Positions 43,690 through 53,207 of a stretch of 64,000 nt of DNA are shown in pieces (within the stretch, counting starts at the first letter, position 1; the number at the start of each line of letters is the position of its first letter). The notes below the pieces were generated by a model, which saw nothing but the letters and a program-made list of their open reading frames with translations, was not told the origin of the DNA and did no database searches. This stretch comes from an uncultured Sphingomonadaceae bacterium (GTDB lineage Bacteria; Pseudomonadota; Alphaproteobacteria; Sphingomonadales; Sphingomonadaceae). The stretch covers positions 1-64,000 of the forward strand of contig CALLJS010000017.1 of assembly GCA_938050045.1 (NCBI GenBank), in the 5' to 3' direction. The position numbers and the translations under genes are program-made.

Positions 43690-44976
43690 ATGGCAGGAGC
43701 AGTCGGAGGGCAGAGCGGCGGTAATCATGCGACAGGAAAAAATGTTACATTGGTATTATGCTTGGTGTTCGCAGTATTTTTCATTTTAGCAGGCGTTACC
43801 AATATTAATGATGCTTTGGTGCGTAAATTTCAACTTATGTTTCAGCTTACGCACGGTGAAGCTAGTTTGGTGCAGTTTGCATTCTTTATCAGCTATGCAC
43901 TATTCTCCATTCCAGCAGGCTTATTGCTCAAACGAATAGGTTTCATGCGCGGTTTCATGCTGGCATTTCTGATTATTGCTGCTGCGGCATTATTGTTCAT
44001 TCCTGCGGCCAGCAGCGGGGCCTATATTAACTTTTTAGGCGCATTATTTCTGATTGGTGGCGGCATAACCTTGCTCCAAGTGGCAATGAACCCGCTTGTG
44101 ACGACGCTTGGCCCGCCAGAGACATCGCATAGCCGTCTTACCTTTGCGCAAATGTTTAATTCGCTTGGTGCGTTTTTAATAGTTACGTTTGGCGCTCAAT
44201 ATATTTTAGGTGAAAGTAAAGAGATTGATGTCGAGAGTGCTACACAAGCAGAAATGACTGCTTTTAGGGTTAGTGAAGCAGTTGTTGTAACAGATTTATA
44301 CATTGCTCTTGCGATTGCGATGGTATTAATTGCTGGTTTATTTTTCATTTTCCGCAAAGCATTAGATAGTGCTGAAGTTGAAGACGTTAAAACTGAAGGC
44401 CTAATAAAACTGTTTCTAAATGATAAACGCCTGCAGTTTGGTGCATTGTGTATATTTGTATATGTTGGAGCAGAGGTTGCCATAGGGACCTTTTTGATTG
44501 CATATTTAGCTGAAGAGCGTGTCATGGGATTGGCAGATAAAGATGCTGCTTGGTTTTTATCATTTTATTGGGGTGGAGCTTTAATAGGTCGTTTCGTAGG
44601 CGCTTTCTTGCTGCGCCTATTCAATCCTAGTAAAGTGCTATTAACTTTCGCAGCTATCGCTATATCATTGATTGCCATATCTGCTTTTACTAGTGGGAAT
44701 CTATCTGGCTATACTCTGACTATGGTCGGTCTATTCAATTCGATCATGTTCCCAACCATTTTCAGCCTAGCAACCGAAGGAATGAAGGCTGATAAAGCTT
44801 CACAAGCCTCGGGTATATTGGCAACTGCCATTGTAGGAGGGGCTTTAGTGCCTTGGATTTATGGTAGCTTTTCTGATATAACCAGCTTAACAACGGCATT
44901 GATGATACCCGTTATCTGCTATGCGATCATTGGATATTATGGTATTTATACCAATAAGAAACGCGCAATGGCTTAA
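43690..44976 (+). CDS. Sugar MFS transporter (FucP/GluP-like)
   Basis: A 428-residue permease with twelve predicted membrane helices. The N-terminal half shows FFILAGVTNINDALV and ISYALFSIPAGLLLKRIGFMRG, typical of the fucose/glucose/galactose:H+ symporter branch of the major facilitator superfamily. LLQVAMNPLVTTLGPPETSHSRLTFAQMFNSLG is a family hallmark in helix 4-5. AGGGGAG precedes the ATG. It is divergent from lacI and ends in a hairpin terminator. It should carry monosaccharides released by the GH3 enzyme into the cytoplasm. Confidence 0.93.
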   Translation: MAGAVGGQSGGNHATGKNVTLVLCLVFAVFFILAGVTNINDALVRKFQLMFQLTHGEASLVQFAFFISYALFSIPAGLLLKRIGFMRGFMLAFLIIAAAALLFIPAASSGAYINFLGALFLIGGGITLLQVAMNPLVTTLGPPETSHSRLTFAQMFNSLGAFLIVTFGAQYILGESKEIDVESATQAEMTAFRVSEAVVVTDLYIALAIAMVLIAGLFFIFRKALDSAEVEDVKTEGLIKLFLNDKRLQFGALCIFVYVGAEVAIGTFLIAYLAEERVMGLADKDAAWFLSFYWGGALIGRFVGAFLLRLFNPSKVLLTFAAIAISLIAISAFTSGNLSGYTLTMVGLFNSIMFPTIFSLATEGMKADKASQASGILATAIVGGALVPWIYGSFSDITSLTTALMIPVICYAIIGYYGIYTNKKRAMA

Positions 44977-45004
44977 TATCCTAGCTTAATTATCAATTAT
45001 AAAT

Positions 45005-45033
45005 AAGGGCTGCTCATCATGGGTGGCCCTTTT
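45005..45033 (+). terminator. Hairpin terminator after the sugar permease
   Basis: AAGGGC/GCCCTT stem with a 15-base loop and four T, about 30 bases after the permease stop. The T run is short, so termination may be partial. Confidence 0.5.
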
Positions 45034-45347
45034 CATATCGAAATTTCTTATTGCGCTAAAAGCTATATCGGTTTGCCAGCGAGGCTGGGCTGAGCTCATT
45101 TAATTTTTTTTGGCCGCTGATTTTTGGTCAAGCTCTCATCCAGCGCGTCCTTATAGAGGCTGGAATAATGGTTCAACAAGTGCATTGGTCAATTTTTACA
45201 CGTTTCATCTTGTGCAATTGCCGCACCTTTCAGGGCTATGCTCGCCGTAGAAGCCCAACAAATGATGGATTTAATTTTATTAATAGAGCCGTCAAATAGT
45301 ATAATTTTATTTTTTATAAAACTATCTTTGGCCCAAGAATCTAAGAT

Positions 45348-45361
45348 TGACAAGCTTGTCA
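45348..45361. promoter_or_regulatory. Putative operator TGACAAGCTTGTCA (GH3)
   Basis: Perfect 14-base palindrome. Its left arm forms part of a consensus -35 TTGACA (45347-45352), followed after 17 bases by GAATAT as a plausible -10. A bound repressor would therefore block polymerase. The identical 14-mer lies upstream of the SMP-30 gene at 49389. Confidence 0.7.
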
Positions 45362-45476
45362 TAAAAGCTGAATATAAGCGTTGAATGACAAAATATATGA
45401 ATCGGCCAACTGAAAGCATCTTGTTAATCTCGCATAATTGAGATTAGATGGAATCAAAGCCTTGGGGGAGTTAAAA

Positions 45477-48023
45477 TTGAAAATTAAAAATGAAACTTTT
45501 ATGCATGGCATAAATATCAAGCGTCTCAAGGGCTTTGTTCCTGCTGCTTTGACGGCAATCGCCTTAATGTCCTGCTCACCATCAACGGATAGCACGCCCG
45601 GCGTTATTAATCCCGATAATTGGCCCGAAGCCAAATCGCCATTTGCGGAAGATCCAGCCACAGAAAAGAAAATTGCCGCATTATTGGCAAAAATGAGCGT
45701 TGAAGAAAAAGTCGGGCAAATCATGCAGGCTGATATTAACAGCGTGACCCCTGCCGAAGCCAAAGAATATCACCTCGGATCAATTTTGAACGGTGGAAAT
45801 AGCGCACCAGGCAAAGATAATTATGCTTTGCCACCCGAATGGCTTGCGCTGGCCGATGAATATTGGAATGCCTCAACCGATACGCAAGGCGGCCGAACCG
45901 CTATTCCTATCATGTGGGGTACAGATGCGGTGCATGGGCATAGCAATATCATTGGGGCGACTATTTTCCCGCATAATATTGGTTTGGGTGCCGCTAATAA
46001 CCCCGATCTTATGGAAGAGATTGGCAAAATAACCGCCAAAGAAATTCGGGTGACGGGTATCGATTGGACATTTGCTCCTACTATCGCCGTTGTCCGTAAT
46101 GACCGCTGGGGGCGCACCTATGAAAGCTATTCGGAAGGGCCTGATATTGTGGCCTCTTATGCCCCGCGATTGGTTTATGGTTTGCAGGGACGCCCAGGCG
46201 ATGATGATTTCCTAAGGGGGGAGCATGTCATGGCCACCGTGAAACATTTCGTTGGTGACGGCGGAACGGTTGATGGTAAAGACCAAGGCGATAATGTGAT
46301 GAGCGAGGCGCAACTGCGCGACAGTCAAGCCGCTGGTTATGCATCGGCCATCAATGCGGGTGTGCAATCGGTCATGGCGAGCTTTAACAGTTGGCACGGC
46401 AAAAAATTGCACGGGCACAAACCCTTGCTGACCGATGTATTGCGCGGGCGCATGGGTTTTGATGGTCTGGTCGTTGGTGACTGGAATGGCCACGGCCAAG
46501 TCAAAGGCTGCGATGCGACGAGCTGCGCGCAATCGGTCAATGCGGGCCTAGATATGTTTATGGCGCCCGATAGTTGGAAAGATCTTTATGCGAATACGCT
46601 GAAACAAGTCAAAGCTGGTGATATTTCTATGGAACGTTTGGATGAAGCGGTAGCGCGGATTTTGCGCGTCAAAGTCCGCTCTGGTTTGTTCGATGCTGGG
46701 CTGCCATCAACGCGCAAATTATCGGGGCAATGGGATTTGCTCGGCAGTGCTGACCATATGAAAGTTGCGCGTCAAGCGGTGCGCGAATCTATGGTATTGC
46801 TGAAAAATCAAGGTGTATTGCCGATTAAACCTGGCGCGACTATATTGGTCGGCGGCGATGGTGCCAATGACATTGGCAAGCAATCTGGTGGCTGGACGAT
46901 TAGCTGGCAAGGCACGGGCAATAGCGCAAAAGATTTCCCCAATGGCATCTCCATTTATGCTGGCATCAAAGCTGCGGTGGAAGCTGCGGGCGGTAAAGCC
47001 ATTTTGATGGATGAAGCTGGCGATATGCCTAAAGCTGATGTAGCGATTATCGTGTATGGCGAAGATCCTTATGCAGAGTTTCAGGGCGATCGCGATCATG
47101 TTGATTTTGTCCCTACCAAAGCATTGGATATGCTTACCAAAGCGAAAGCTTTGGGTATGAACACTGTATCGGTATTTCTGTCGGGCCGTCCAATGTGGGT
47201 GAATCCCGAGTTAAACCAATCCGATGCATTTGTTGCAGCTTGGCTGCCAGGAACAGCAGGCAACGGCATCGCTGATGTGTTGATTGCAGGCATCGATGGC
47301 AAAGCAGCCTATGATTTCAAAGGTAAGCTAACCTTTAGCTGGCCCAAATCATCGCAAGATGTGGAACTTAACTATGACAATGATGATTATGATCCCTTGT
47401 TCGCCTATGGTTATGGCCTAAGCTATGCGAAAGGCGGCGAAGTTGCGGCACTGCCTACCGACAAGGAATTGGAAGGCGTCAGCAAGCTTGAGATTGGCCA
47501 ATTATTGTTGGCAGGTGTTGCGCAATCTCCATGGTCTATGCATGTTTATGATGAGCGCGGATTGACGATATTACCCGCCAATAGCGGCGGATCGTTAAGC
47601 GGTACTGTCACCGTTAACTCTGCCGATGACCAAACCCAAGAAGATATGCGCTTGGTGAAATTCACGGGCAAAGGATCTTTTGTCCTAGAAACCGAAGCAT
47701 TTGACTTTGACCGCGAATCGAATGCCGATATGGTGGTCAAATTTAACTATCGCGTTGACGAAGCAAGTGGCGGCAAGCTGGCCGTTGGCGGACGTTGCGG
47801 TGAAAATTGCGGTGGTGAATTGGATTTGACCAGAGATTTTGCATCCAAAAAGGGGCAAGGCTGGCAGACTGCCAATATCAAACTAAGCTGCTTAAAGGAT
47901 GCAGGCGTTGCAATGACAAGCTTAACATCGCCATTCGCGCTTAATTCTGATGGTGGCTTCACCCTTGGCGTTCAAAATATTGAGTTGGTGAGCAATACAG
48001 GCGAGGCGAGCTGCACATTATAA
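45477..48023 (+). CDS. GH3 exo-beta-glucosidase lipoprotein (ExoP-like)
   Basis: About 848 residues from TTG 45477, with GGGGAG six bases before it; ATG 45501 is the alternative. The signal peptide ends in a lipobox LMSC near residue 32-35. The GH3 barrel follows, with MSVEEKVGQIMQAD, WGTDAVHGHSN, ATVKHFVGDGG and the nucleophile aspartate in GLVVGDWNGHGQV. The C-terminal GH3 domain and an ExoP-like galactose-binding-type module close the protein. Relatives are exo-1,3/1,4-beta-glucanases releasing glucose from laminarin- or cello-type oligosaccharides. Likely on the periplasmic side of an envelope membrane, feeding the sugar permease upstream. Confidence 0.93.
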   Translation: MKIKNETFMHGINIKRLKGFVPAALTAIALMSCSPSTDSTPGVINPDNWPEAKSPFAEDPATEKKIAALLAKMSVEEKVGQIMQADINSVTPAEAKEYHLGSILNGGNSAPGKDNYALPPEWLALADEYWNASTDTQGGRTAIPIMWGTDAVHGHSNIIGATIFPHNIGLGAANNPDLMEEIGKITAKEIRVTGIDWTFAPTIAVVRNDRWGRTYESYSEGPDIVASYAPRLVYGLQGRPGDDDFLRGEHVMATVKHFVGDGGTVDGKDQGDNVMSEAQLRDSQAAGYASAINAGVQSVMASFNSWHGKKLHGHKPLLTDVLRGRMGFDGLVVGDWNGHGQVKGCDATSCAQSVNAGLDMFMAPDSWKDLYANTLKQVKAGDISMERLDEAVARILRVKVRSGLFDAGLPSTRKLSGQWDLLGSADHMKVARQAVRESMVLLKNQGVLPIKPGATILVGGDGANDIGKQSGGWTISWQGTGNSAKDFPNGISIYAGIKAAVEAAGGKAILMDEAGDMPKADVAIIVYGEDPYAEFQGDRDHVDFVPTKALDMLTKAKALGMNTVSVFLSGRPMWVNPELNQSDAFVAAWLPGTAGNGIADVLIAGIDGKAAYDFKGKLTFSWPKSSQDVELNYDNDDYDPLFAYGYGLSYAKGGEVAALPTDKELEGVSKLEIGQLLLAGVAQSPWSMHVYDERGLTILPANSGGSLSGTVTVNSADDQTQEDMRLVKFTGKGSFVLETEAFDFDRESNADMVVKFNYRVDEASGGKLAVGGRCGENCGGELDLTRDFASKKGQGWQTANIKLSCLKDAGVAMTSLTSPFALNSDGGFTLGVQNIELVSNTGEASCTL

Positions 48024-48045
48024 GCGGGCAACATTGTGTATAGTT

Positions 48046-48082
48046 AAAAAGGCTTGAGGCGTAATTCTCAAGCCTTTTTTTT
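48046..48082 (+). terminator. Rho-independent terminator of the GH3 gene
   Basis: AGGCTTGAG/CTCAAGCCT nine-base stem with an eight-base loop, flanked by five A on the left and eight T on the right, 22 bases after the GH3 stop. The rest of the gap to 48313 has no clear gene; a frame with a stop inside (near 48195-48290) has protein-like composition and could be a decayed piece. Confidence 0.92.
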
Positions 48083-48313
48083 ACGGCTCTAACTTTTGGT
48101 CGTTATGAATTTTGACATGAGATTATATCTTGTAATAATGGAAATTATGAAAGAAATATTACAATATTAAAGCATGGTTGCGCGCATTGCATTATGCTCT
48201 TGCCCTTGCGGCTGCTTTTGAGGCAGCTTGCTAAGCTGGTTATGAAGAAATAGCCGCAAATGCGCAAAAATACTCCAGAGGAACGATGTGAGGGCTCATT
48301 TCTGACGTTTAAC

Positions 48314-49351
48314 CTAATAAACGCCCAAGCCTTTGACCTTTAAGGCTATGCGGCCCAATCGATCAGAGGATGTCACATAGAGCATCTTGCCATCATTACC
48401 AAATGCGCAATTGGCGGTCGCTTTTTCGGCTAAGATACGGCCCAATAATTTCCCTGTTGGTGATAATATTAATACGCCGCCCGGCCCCGTAGCGAAAATA
48501 TGCCCTGTCTCGGCGACGCACATACCATCGGGCAAGCCCGGTGCATCATCACCCGCCAATGGGGTGGCATCATAAAATAGGCCATTGTCGATGATAGTTT
48601 CGCCCTCAATGCTGTATGATTTGAGGATTTGCGCCTCTGAATCGGATTGGGCGACATAGAGCGTTTTTTCATCGGGCGAGAGTGCGATACCATTGGGGCG
48701 GGTTAAGCTTTTGTCGATGACCGATAATGCGCCATCAGAACGCAGACGATAAACGCCGTTGAACGACAATTCTTTCAAGGGGCTGTCATCCTGTTCTTTC
48801 AGACCATAGGGCGGGTCGGTAAAAAATATCACGCCTTCTTTGCTCTCGATAAGATCATTGGGGCTGTTGAATTTTTTGCCCACAAATTGATCGACCAATA
48901 TTGTATCTTCGCGCGTTTCTAGGTTGAGCGATGTGAGCGCGCGCTTGCCATGATTGGCGGTGAGCAAATTACCATCCTTGCCCATGAGCAAGCCATTGGT
49001 GCCATCGCCTGTGGCAAGACCCGAGGGTTTGCTTAAAATTTCTAAGCCTTTTTCTTCGGACCAAATATAGGAGGTATTTTCGGGGACATCGGAAAAATAA
49101 AGCTGCTGTCTTTTGGCATCCCAAGCGGGCCCTTCTGACCATGTGAATCCATTGGTCAATTCTTCTAATTGCAGTTCGCCGTCGATAATATCGTCTAGAG
49201 CATCATCTAATTTTTCAACCGAGCCGAACTTTTTATAGGTGCTTGCTTTGGTCGCCGTTTCGGGCGCGCAAGCCGTGATGGCTGTCATACCCATAGCGGC
49301 TATTACTGCGCGTCGATTCATATTAAATTTTGACATAATCTCTCCAGACAC
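48314..49351 (-). CDS. SMP-30/gluconolactonase-family lipoprotein
   Basis: A 345-residue six-bladed beta-propeller. The N-terminus has NRRAVIAAMGMTAITAC, a signal with twin-arginine-like start and a lipobox ITAC, so probably a membrane-anchored periplasmic protein. The propeller has the SMP-30 segments GFTWSEGPAWDAKRQQLYFSDV, KFNSPNDLIESKEGVIFFTDPPYG and LTRPNGIALSPDEKTLYVAQ, with Glu, Asn and Asp at metal-binding positions. Family members hydrolyse sugar lactones with Ca or Zn. A perfect copy of the GH3 operator lies 38 bases upstream of its start, placing it in the same regulon. Confidence 0.9.
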   Translation of the reverse strand: MSGEIMSKFNMNRRAVIAAMGMTAITACAPETATKASTYKKFGSVEKLDDALDDIIDGELQLEELTNGFTWSEGPAWDAKRQQLYFSDVPENTSYIWSEEKGLEILSKPSGLATGDGTNGLLMGKDGNLLTANHGKRALTSLNLETREDTILVDQFVGKKFNSPNDLIESKEGVIFFTDPPYGLKEQDDSPLKELSFNGVYRLRSDGALSVIDKSLTRPNGIALSPDEKTLYVAQSDSEAQILKSYSIEGETIIDNGLFYDATPLAGDDAPGLPDGMCVAETGHIFATGPGGVLILSPTGKLLGRILAEKATANCAFGNDGKMLYVTSSDRLGRIALKVKGLGVY

Positions 49352-49388
49352 TCTATTTGAAAATATTTGATAAATGTCTAACGCGATA

Positions 49389-49402
49389 TGACAAGCTTGT
49401 CA
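49389..49402. promoter_or_regulatory. Putative operator TGACAAGCTTGTCA (SMP-30)
   Basis: Identical in all 14 bases to the site in front of the GH3 gene. It lies 38 bases upstream of the SMP-30 start and 139 upstream of hmgA in the divergent region. Its right arm on the minus strand gives TTGTCA, usable as a -35 for the SMP-30 gene. Confidence 0.7.
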
Positions 49403-49440
49403 TTAGGCGAATTTATGCAATGGTTTGATTATTTAGTGGC

Positions 49441-49470
49441 TCACACTAATTTCATTTGTAACGAGTGTGA
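49441..49470. promoter_or_regulatory. Inverted repeat upstream of hmgA
   Basis: TCACACT (49441) and AGTGTGA (49464) are perfect seven-base arms 16 bases apart, 70 bases before the hmgA start. The position suits an operator of a homogentisate-operon regulator, often IclR- or MarR-type in other bacteria. No such regulator gene is in the window. Confidence 0.4.
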
Positions 49471-49540
49471 AAATATCTATATATTTAATTACGCTCTGAA
49501 GAGCTGGCATTATGATAGCATAACCATTATTAGGAAATTT

Positions 49541-50824
49541 ATGACCTTAGAATATATGAGCGGTTTTGGGAATGAATTTGCAAGCGAAGCTGTAGCTGGC
49601 GCATTACCGATTGCGCAAAATAGCCCGCAGAAACCCACCTATGGCCTTTATACCGAGCAATTTTCAGGGACTGCTTTTACTGCGCCGCGCGATCATAATA
49701 GGCGCAGTTGGTTTTATCGCACATTACCCTCGGCGCAGCATGGGAAATATACACTCTACACGCAGAAATATATTGACACTGGGCCAAGCGAAGGCGCGCC
49801 CTTTCCGCCCAACCGTATGCGCTGGGATGCGCTGCCTATGCCCGATAAGCCAACCGATTGGGTGGATGGATTAATCTCTATCGCCACCAATGGCAATGCC
49901 GCCACGCATCATGGTATTGGCGTGCATCTCTATGCGATTAACAAATCCATGGTGGGGCGTGCCTTTTTCTGCGCAGATGGCGAATTGCTGTTTGTGCCGC
50001 AAAGCGGTGCGTTACATTTAGTGACGGAAATGGGGGTGTTACATGTGCCGCCCAACCATATTGGCGTGATACCTAGAGGCCTTAAATTCCGTGTGGATTT
50101 GGTCGATGATGAAGCGCGCGGATATGTGTGCGAAAATTATGGTCAAGCTTTTCATCTGCCAGATTTAGGGCCGATTGGATCGAACGGTTTGGCTAATGCG
50201 CGCGATTTTGAAACGCCCGTTGCTGCCTTTCAAGAGAATGAACCAACGCAGATCATTCAAAAATTTGGTGGTGCTTTATGGAGCGTGATGCGCGATCATA
50301 CGCCTTTTGATGTGGTGGCGTGGCATGGCAATAATGCGCCTTATCGTTATGATCTGTCGCGCTTCAATACGATTGGTAGCATTAGTTTCGATCATCCTGA
50401 TCCGAGTATTTTTACTGTATTGACGTCCCCAAGCGCGATAGAAGGCACGGCTAATTGCGATTTTGTCATTTTCCCACCGCGTTGGATGGTGGCCGAAAAC
50501 ACATTCCGACCTCCATGGTTTCACCGCAATATAATGAGCGAATATATGGGGCTAATCCACGGCGAATATGATGCCAAAGCGGGCGGCTTTGCTCCTGGTG
50601 GTTCGAGCTTACATAATTGTATGAATGCACATGGGCCCGATAAAAGCTCTACCGAAAATGCGATGGCAGCGGATTTGAAACCGCATAAAATTGATGGAAC
50701 AATGGCTTTCATGTTTGAGAGCTGTTATGCCATTAGACCTACGAAATGGGCGTTAGAAACATCTCTCTTGCAACAAGATTATGACGATTGCTGGAGAGAC
50801 TTTGCAAAGGCAGAATTACCATGA
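49541..50824 (+). CDS. hmgA: Homogentisate 1,2-dioxygenase
   Basis: About 427 residues, the family length. Start ATG 49541 follows TTAGGAAATTT; the frame is open 51 codons upstream, but homologues begin at [13 protein letters not shown]. This cupin-fold Fe(II) enzyme opens the ring of homogentisate to maleylacetoacetate in tyrosine/phenylalanine breakdown. Signatures are [37 protein letters not shown] and [23 protein letters not shown] with the iron-binding His and Glu. The stop overlaps the fumarylacetoacetase start as ATGA. First gene of the catabolic operon 49.5-53.2 kb. Confidence 0.96.
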   Translation: MTLEYMSGFGNEFASEAVAGALPIAQNSPQKPTYGLYTEQFSGTAFTAPRDHNRRSWFYRTLPSAQHGKYTLYTQKYIDTGPSEGAPFPPNRMRWDALPMPDKPTDWVDGLISIATNGNAATHHGIGVHLYAINKSMVGRAFFCADGELLFVPQSGALHLVTEMGVLHVPPNHIGVIPRGLKFRVDLVDDEARGYVCENYGQAFHLPDLGPIGSNGLANARDFETPVAAFQENEPTQIIQKFGGALWSVMRDHTPFDVVAWHGNNAPYRYDLSRFNTIGSISFDHPDPSIFTVLTSPSAIEGTANCDFVIFPPRWMVAENTFRPPWFHRNIMSEYMGLIHGEYDAKAGGFAPGGSSLHNCMNAHGPDKSSTENAMAADLKPHKIDGTMAFMFESCYAIRPTKWALETSLLQQDYDDCWRDFAKAELP

Positions 50825-51831
50825 AATTAGCAACATTAAAAAATGAAACTCGCGATGGGCGATTGGTGGTGGTGTCCAAAGATTTAACGCGCTGTTGCGA
50901 AGCGGACAATATCGCACCAACATTGCAAATGGCGATTGATAATTGGGATGAATGCGCCCCTAAATTAGAAGCCTTGTACCGCGATGTTGAACATGAAGTC
51001 GTGCCCTGTGAACGTTTTCATGAAAATGATGCGCATTCGCCATTGCCGCGCGCTTTTCAATGGGCCGATGGCAGCGCCTATATCAACCATGTCGAATTGG
51101 TGCGCAAAGCCCGTGGTGCCGAAGTACCGACAAGCTTTTACAGCGATCCGCTTATGTATCAAGGCGGCAGCGATGCCTTTCTTGGGCCGCGCGATGCTAT
51201 ACCGCTGGGCGATGCTGCGTGGGGATGCGATATGGAAGGCGAGGTGGCCGTCATTACCGATGATGTACCGATGGGCGTTTCCGATGGCGACGCTTCCAAT
51301 CATATCAAGCTTATCATGCTGTGCAATGATGTTTCCTTGCGCGGTCTTATCCCCGCAGAGCTTGCCAAGGGTTTTGGTTTTTTCCAATCTAAACCGCCTA
51401 GTGCCTTTTCGCCCGTCTGTGTTACGCCCGATGAGCTGGGCGATGCTTGGTCGGGTGATGTGATACATTTGCCGCTGCATGTTGATTATAATCGTGCGCC
51501 TTTTGGCCGCGCCAATGCTGGCGTTGATGCAACCTTTTCTTTGGCGCAATTGGTTGCGCATGCTGCGAAAACACGTCCCTTATGCGCAGGGACTGTGATT
51601 GGCAGCGGCACCGTATCTAACCGCGATGCCAATGGCGGCCCTGGAAAGCCATGCAGCGAGGGTGGTTTGGGCTATAGCTGTATTGCCGAAATCCGGATGA
51701 TAGAAACCATCAATGATGGTGCTGCCAAAACGCCCTTTATGGCGGTTGGCGATACGGTGAAGATCGAAATGTTAGGCTCTGATGGCAAAAGTATTTTTGG
51801 TTCTATTCGCCAAAAGGTCAAAGCTGTTTAA
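50821..51831 (+). CDS. Fumarylacetoacetase (FAH family)
   Basis: A 336-residue protein of the bacterial FAH branch, starting at ATG 50821 within the ATGA overlap with hmgA. It splits fumarylacetoacetate to fumarate and acetoacetate. The metal site lies in [16 protein letters not shown] (ExE motif near residue 150), and [22 protein letters not shown] and [12 protein letters not shown] are family features. The CoA-transferase pair downstream can use the acetoacetate. No maleylacetoacetate isomerase gene lies between it and hmgA, although that reaction is needed between the two enzymes. Confidence 0.93.
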   Translation: MKLATLKNETRDGRLVVVSKDLTRCCEADNIAPTLQMAIDNWDECAPKLEALYRDVEHEVVPCERFHENDAHSPLPRAFQWADGSAYINHVELVRKARGAEVPTSFYSDPLMYQGGSDAFLGPRDAIPLGDAAWGCDMEGEVAVITDDVPMGVSDGDASNHIKLIMLCNDVSLRGLIPAELAKGFGFFQSKPPSAFSPVCVTPDELGDAWSGDVIHLPLHVDYNRAPFGRANAGVDATFSLAQLVAHAAKTRPLCAGTVIGSGTVSNRDANGGPGKPCSEGGLGYSCIAEIRMIETINDGAAKTPFMAVGDTVKIEMLGSDGKSIFGSIRQKVKAV

Positions 51832-51864
51832 TCTTAACGTCCTATTCTCTTGAAAGACTATATT

Positions 51865-52566
51865 ATGAAAAAAATCTATCCCGATGCAAAACTAGCCTTG
51901 GAAGGGTTGCTGTATGATAATATGGTAATCGCCGCTGGTGGGTTTGGCCTATGCGGTATCCCTGAACGGATTATTGATGCGATGGTTGATAGCGGCGTAA
52001 AGGGGTTGACGATAGCATCTAATAATGCGGGGATTGATGGTGAGGGATTAGGTAAGCTGCTGCGTACGCGGCAGATTAAAAAGATGATCGCCTCTTATGT
52101 TGGCGAAAATAAAGAATTTGAGCGGCAATATTTGGCGGGCGAATTAGAAGTAGAATTTTGCCCGCAAGGGACTTTGGCCGAACGGATGCGCAGCGGCGGG
52201 GCTGGCATTGCTGGATTTTATACTAAAACAGGTGTAGGAACGCAGGTAGCCAAAGGCAAAGAGGTGAAGAATTTTAACGGCGAGGACTATATTCTTGAGC
52301 GCGGGATTTTTGCCGATCTCGCTATTGTAAAAGCATGGAAGGCGGATGAAAGCGGCAATGTGATATTCCGCAAAACGGCGCGTAATTTCAATCAACCTGC
52401 GGCTACTTGCGGCAAGGCTTGTGTTGTTGAGGTCGAAGAAATTATACCCACAGGTAGCCTTGATGCGGATGCCATTCACTTGCCAGCTATATATGTGCAG
52501 CGCCTGATTTGCGGAGCGCCCTATGATAAGAAAATCGAGTTTCGCACTGTGCGGGAGAGCGCATAA
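51865..52566 (+). CDS. scoA: 3-oxoacid CoA-transferase subunit A
   Basis: About 233 residues from ATG 51865. The family I CoA-transferase alpha fold is shown by [20 protein letters not shown] near residue 25, [19 protein letters not shown] and [30 protein letters not shown]. With subunit B it moves CoA from succinyl-CoA to acetoacetate, completing tyrosine degradation to acetoacetyl-CoA. The stop shares a base with subunit B's ATG (TAATG), so the two are made in equal amounts. Confidence 0.94.
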   Translation: MKKIYPDAKLALEGLLYDNMVIAAGGFGLCGIPERIIDAMVDSGVKGLTIASNNAGIDGEGLGKLLRTRQIKKMIASYVGENKEFERQYLAGELEVEFCPQGTLAERMRSGGAGIAGFYTKTGVGTQVAKGKEVKNFNGEDYILERGIFADLAIVKAWKADESGNVIFRKTARNFNQPAATCGKACVVEVEEIIPTGSLDADAIHLPAIYVQRLICGAPYDKKIEFRTVRESA

Positions 52567-53204
52567 TGGCAAAATGGACTCGCGATCAAATGGCGGCGCG
52601 TGCAGCGCAAGAATTACAAGATGGTAATTATGTGAACCTTGGCATTGGTATTCCAACATTAGTAGCCAATCATATCCCCGATGGAGTAGAGGTCACATTG
52701 CAATCAGAAAATGGGATGCTGGGCATTGGGCCATTTCCCTATGAGGATGAGGTCGATGCCGATCTGATTAATGCTGGCAAACAAACGATAAGCGAATTGC
52801 CGTCTTCAAGCTATTTTAGCAGCTCGGATAGCTTTGCCATGATACGCGGCGGCCATATTGATTTAACCGTACTCGGCGCGATGGAAGTTGCACAAAATGG
52901 CGATATTGCCAATTGGATGATCCCAGGCAAGATGATTAAAGGCATGGGCGGTGCGATGGACTTGGTCGCGGGCGTCAAAAAAATCATCGTCGTGATGGAT
53001 CATTGTGCCAAAGATGGCTCCCCCAAATTCATACCCTCTTGCACGCTACCCTTAACGGGTGCGAATGTGGTGGATATGATTATCACCGATTTGGCCGTGT
53101 TCAGACGCGATAATCATGATGTACCGTTCAAACTTATCGAGCTAGCACCAAATGTCACAACCGACGAAGTAGCGGCCAAAACAACGGCAGCATATGAGGT
53201 TTGA
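52566..53204 (+). CDS. scoB: 3-oxoacid CoA-transferase subunit B
   Basis: A 212-residue beta subunit. The catalytic glutamate is in [14 protein letters not shown] near residue 45, which forms the enzyme-CoA thioester. [21 protein letters not shown] near residue 20 and [28 protein letters not shown] are typical of the family. It is last in the hmgA operon and converges with ald three bases away. Confidence 0.95.
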   Translation: MAKWTRDQMAARAAQELQDGNYVNLGIGIPTLVANHIPDGVEVTLQSENGMLGIGPFPYEDEVDADLINAGKQTISELPSSSYFSSSDSFAMIRGGHIDLTVLGAMEVAQNGDIANWMIPGKMIKGMGGAMDLVAGVKKIIVVMDHCAKDGSPKFIPSCTLPLTGANVVDMIITDLAVFRRDNHDVPFKLIELAPNVTTDEVAAKTTAAYEV

Positions 53205-53207
53205 TTG

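Larger units (their letters stand above)
44977..45476. other. Intergenic, MFS to GH3
   Basis: About 500 bases. It holds the MFS terminator at 45005, a lone 29-codon frame on the minus strand at 45096-45185 (ending LTKNQRPKKIK) that may be the tail of a lost gene, and the GH3 promoter with its operator at 45348. I see nothing else of note. Confidence 0.45.

Noticed and set aside
49388-49540. A 51-residue N-terminal extension of HmgA from ATG 49388
   Set aside because: That ATG lies inside the palindromic operator, and homologues begin at the ATG at 49541, which has its own AGGAAA.
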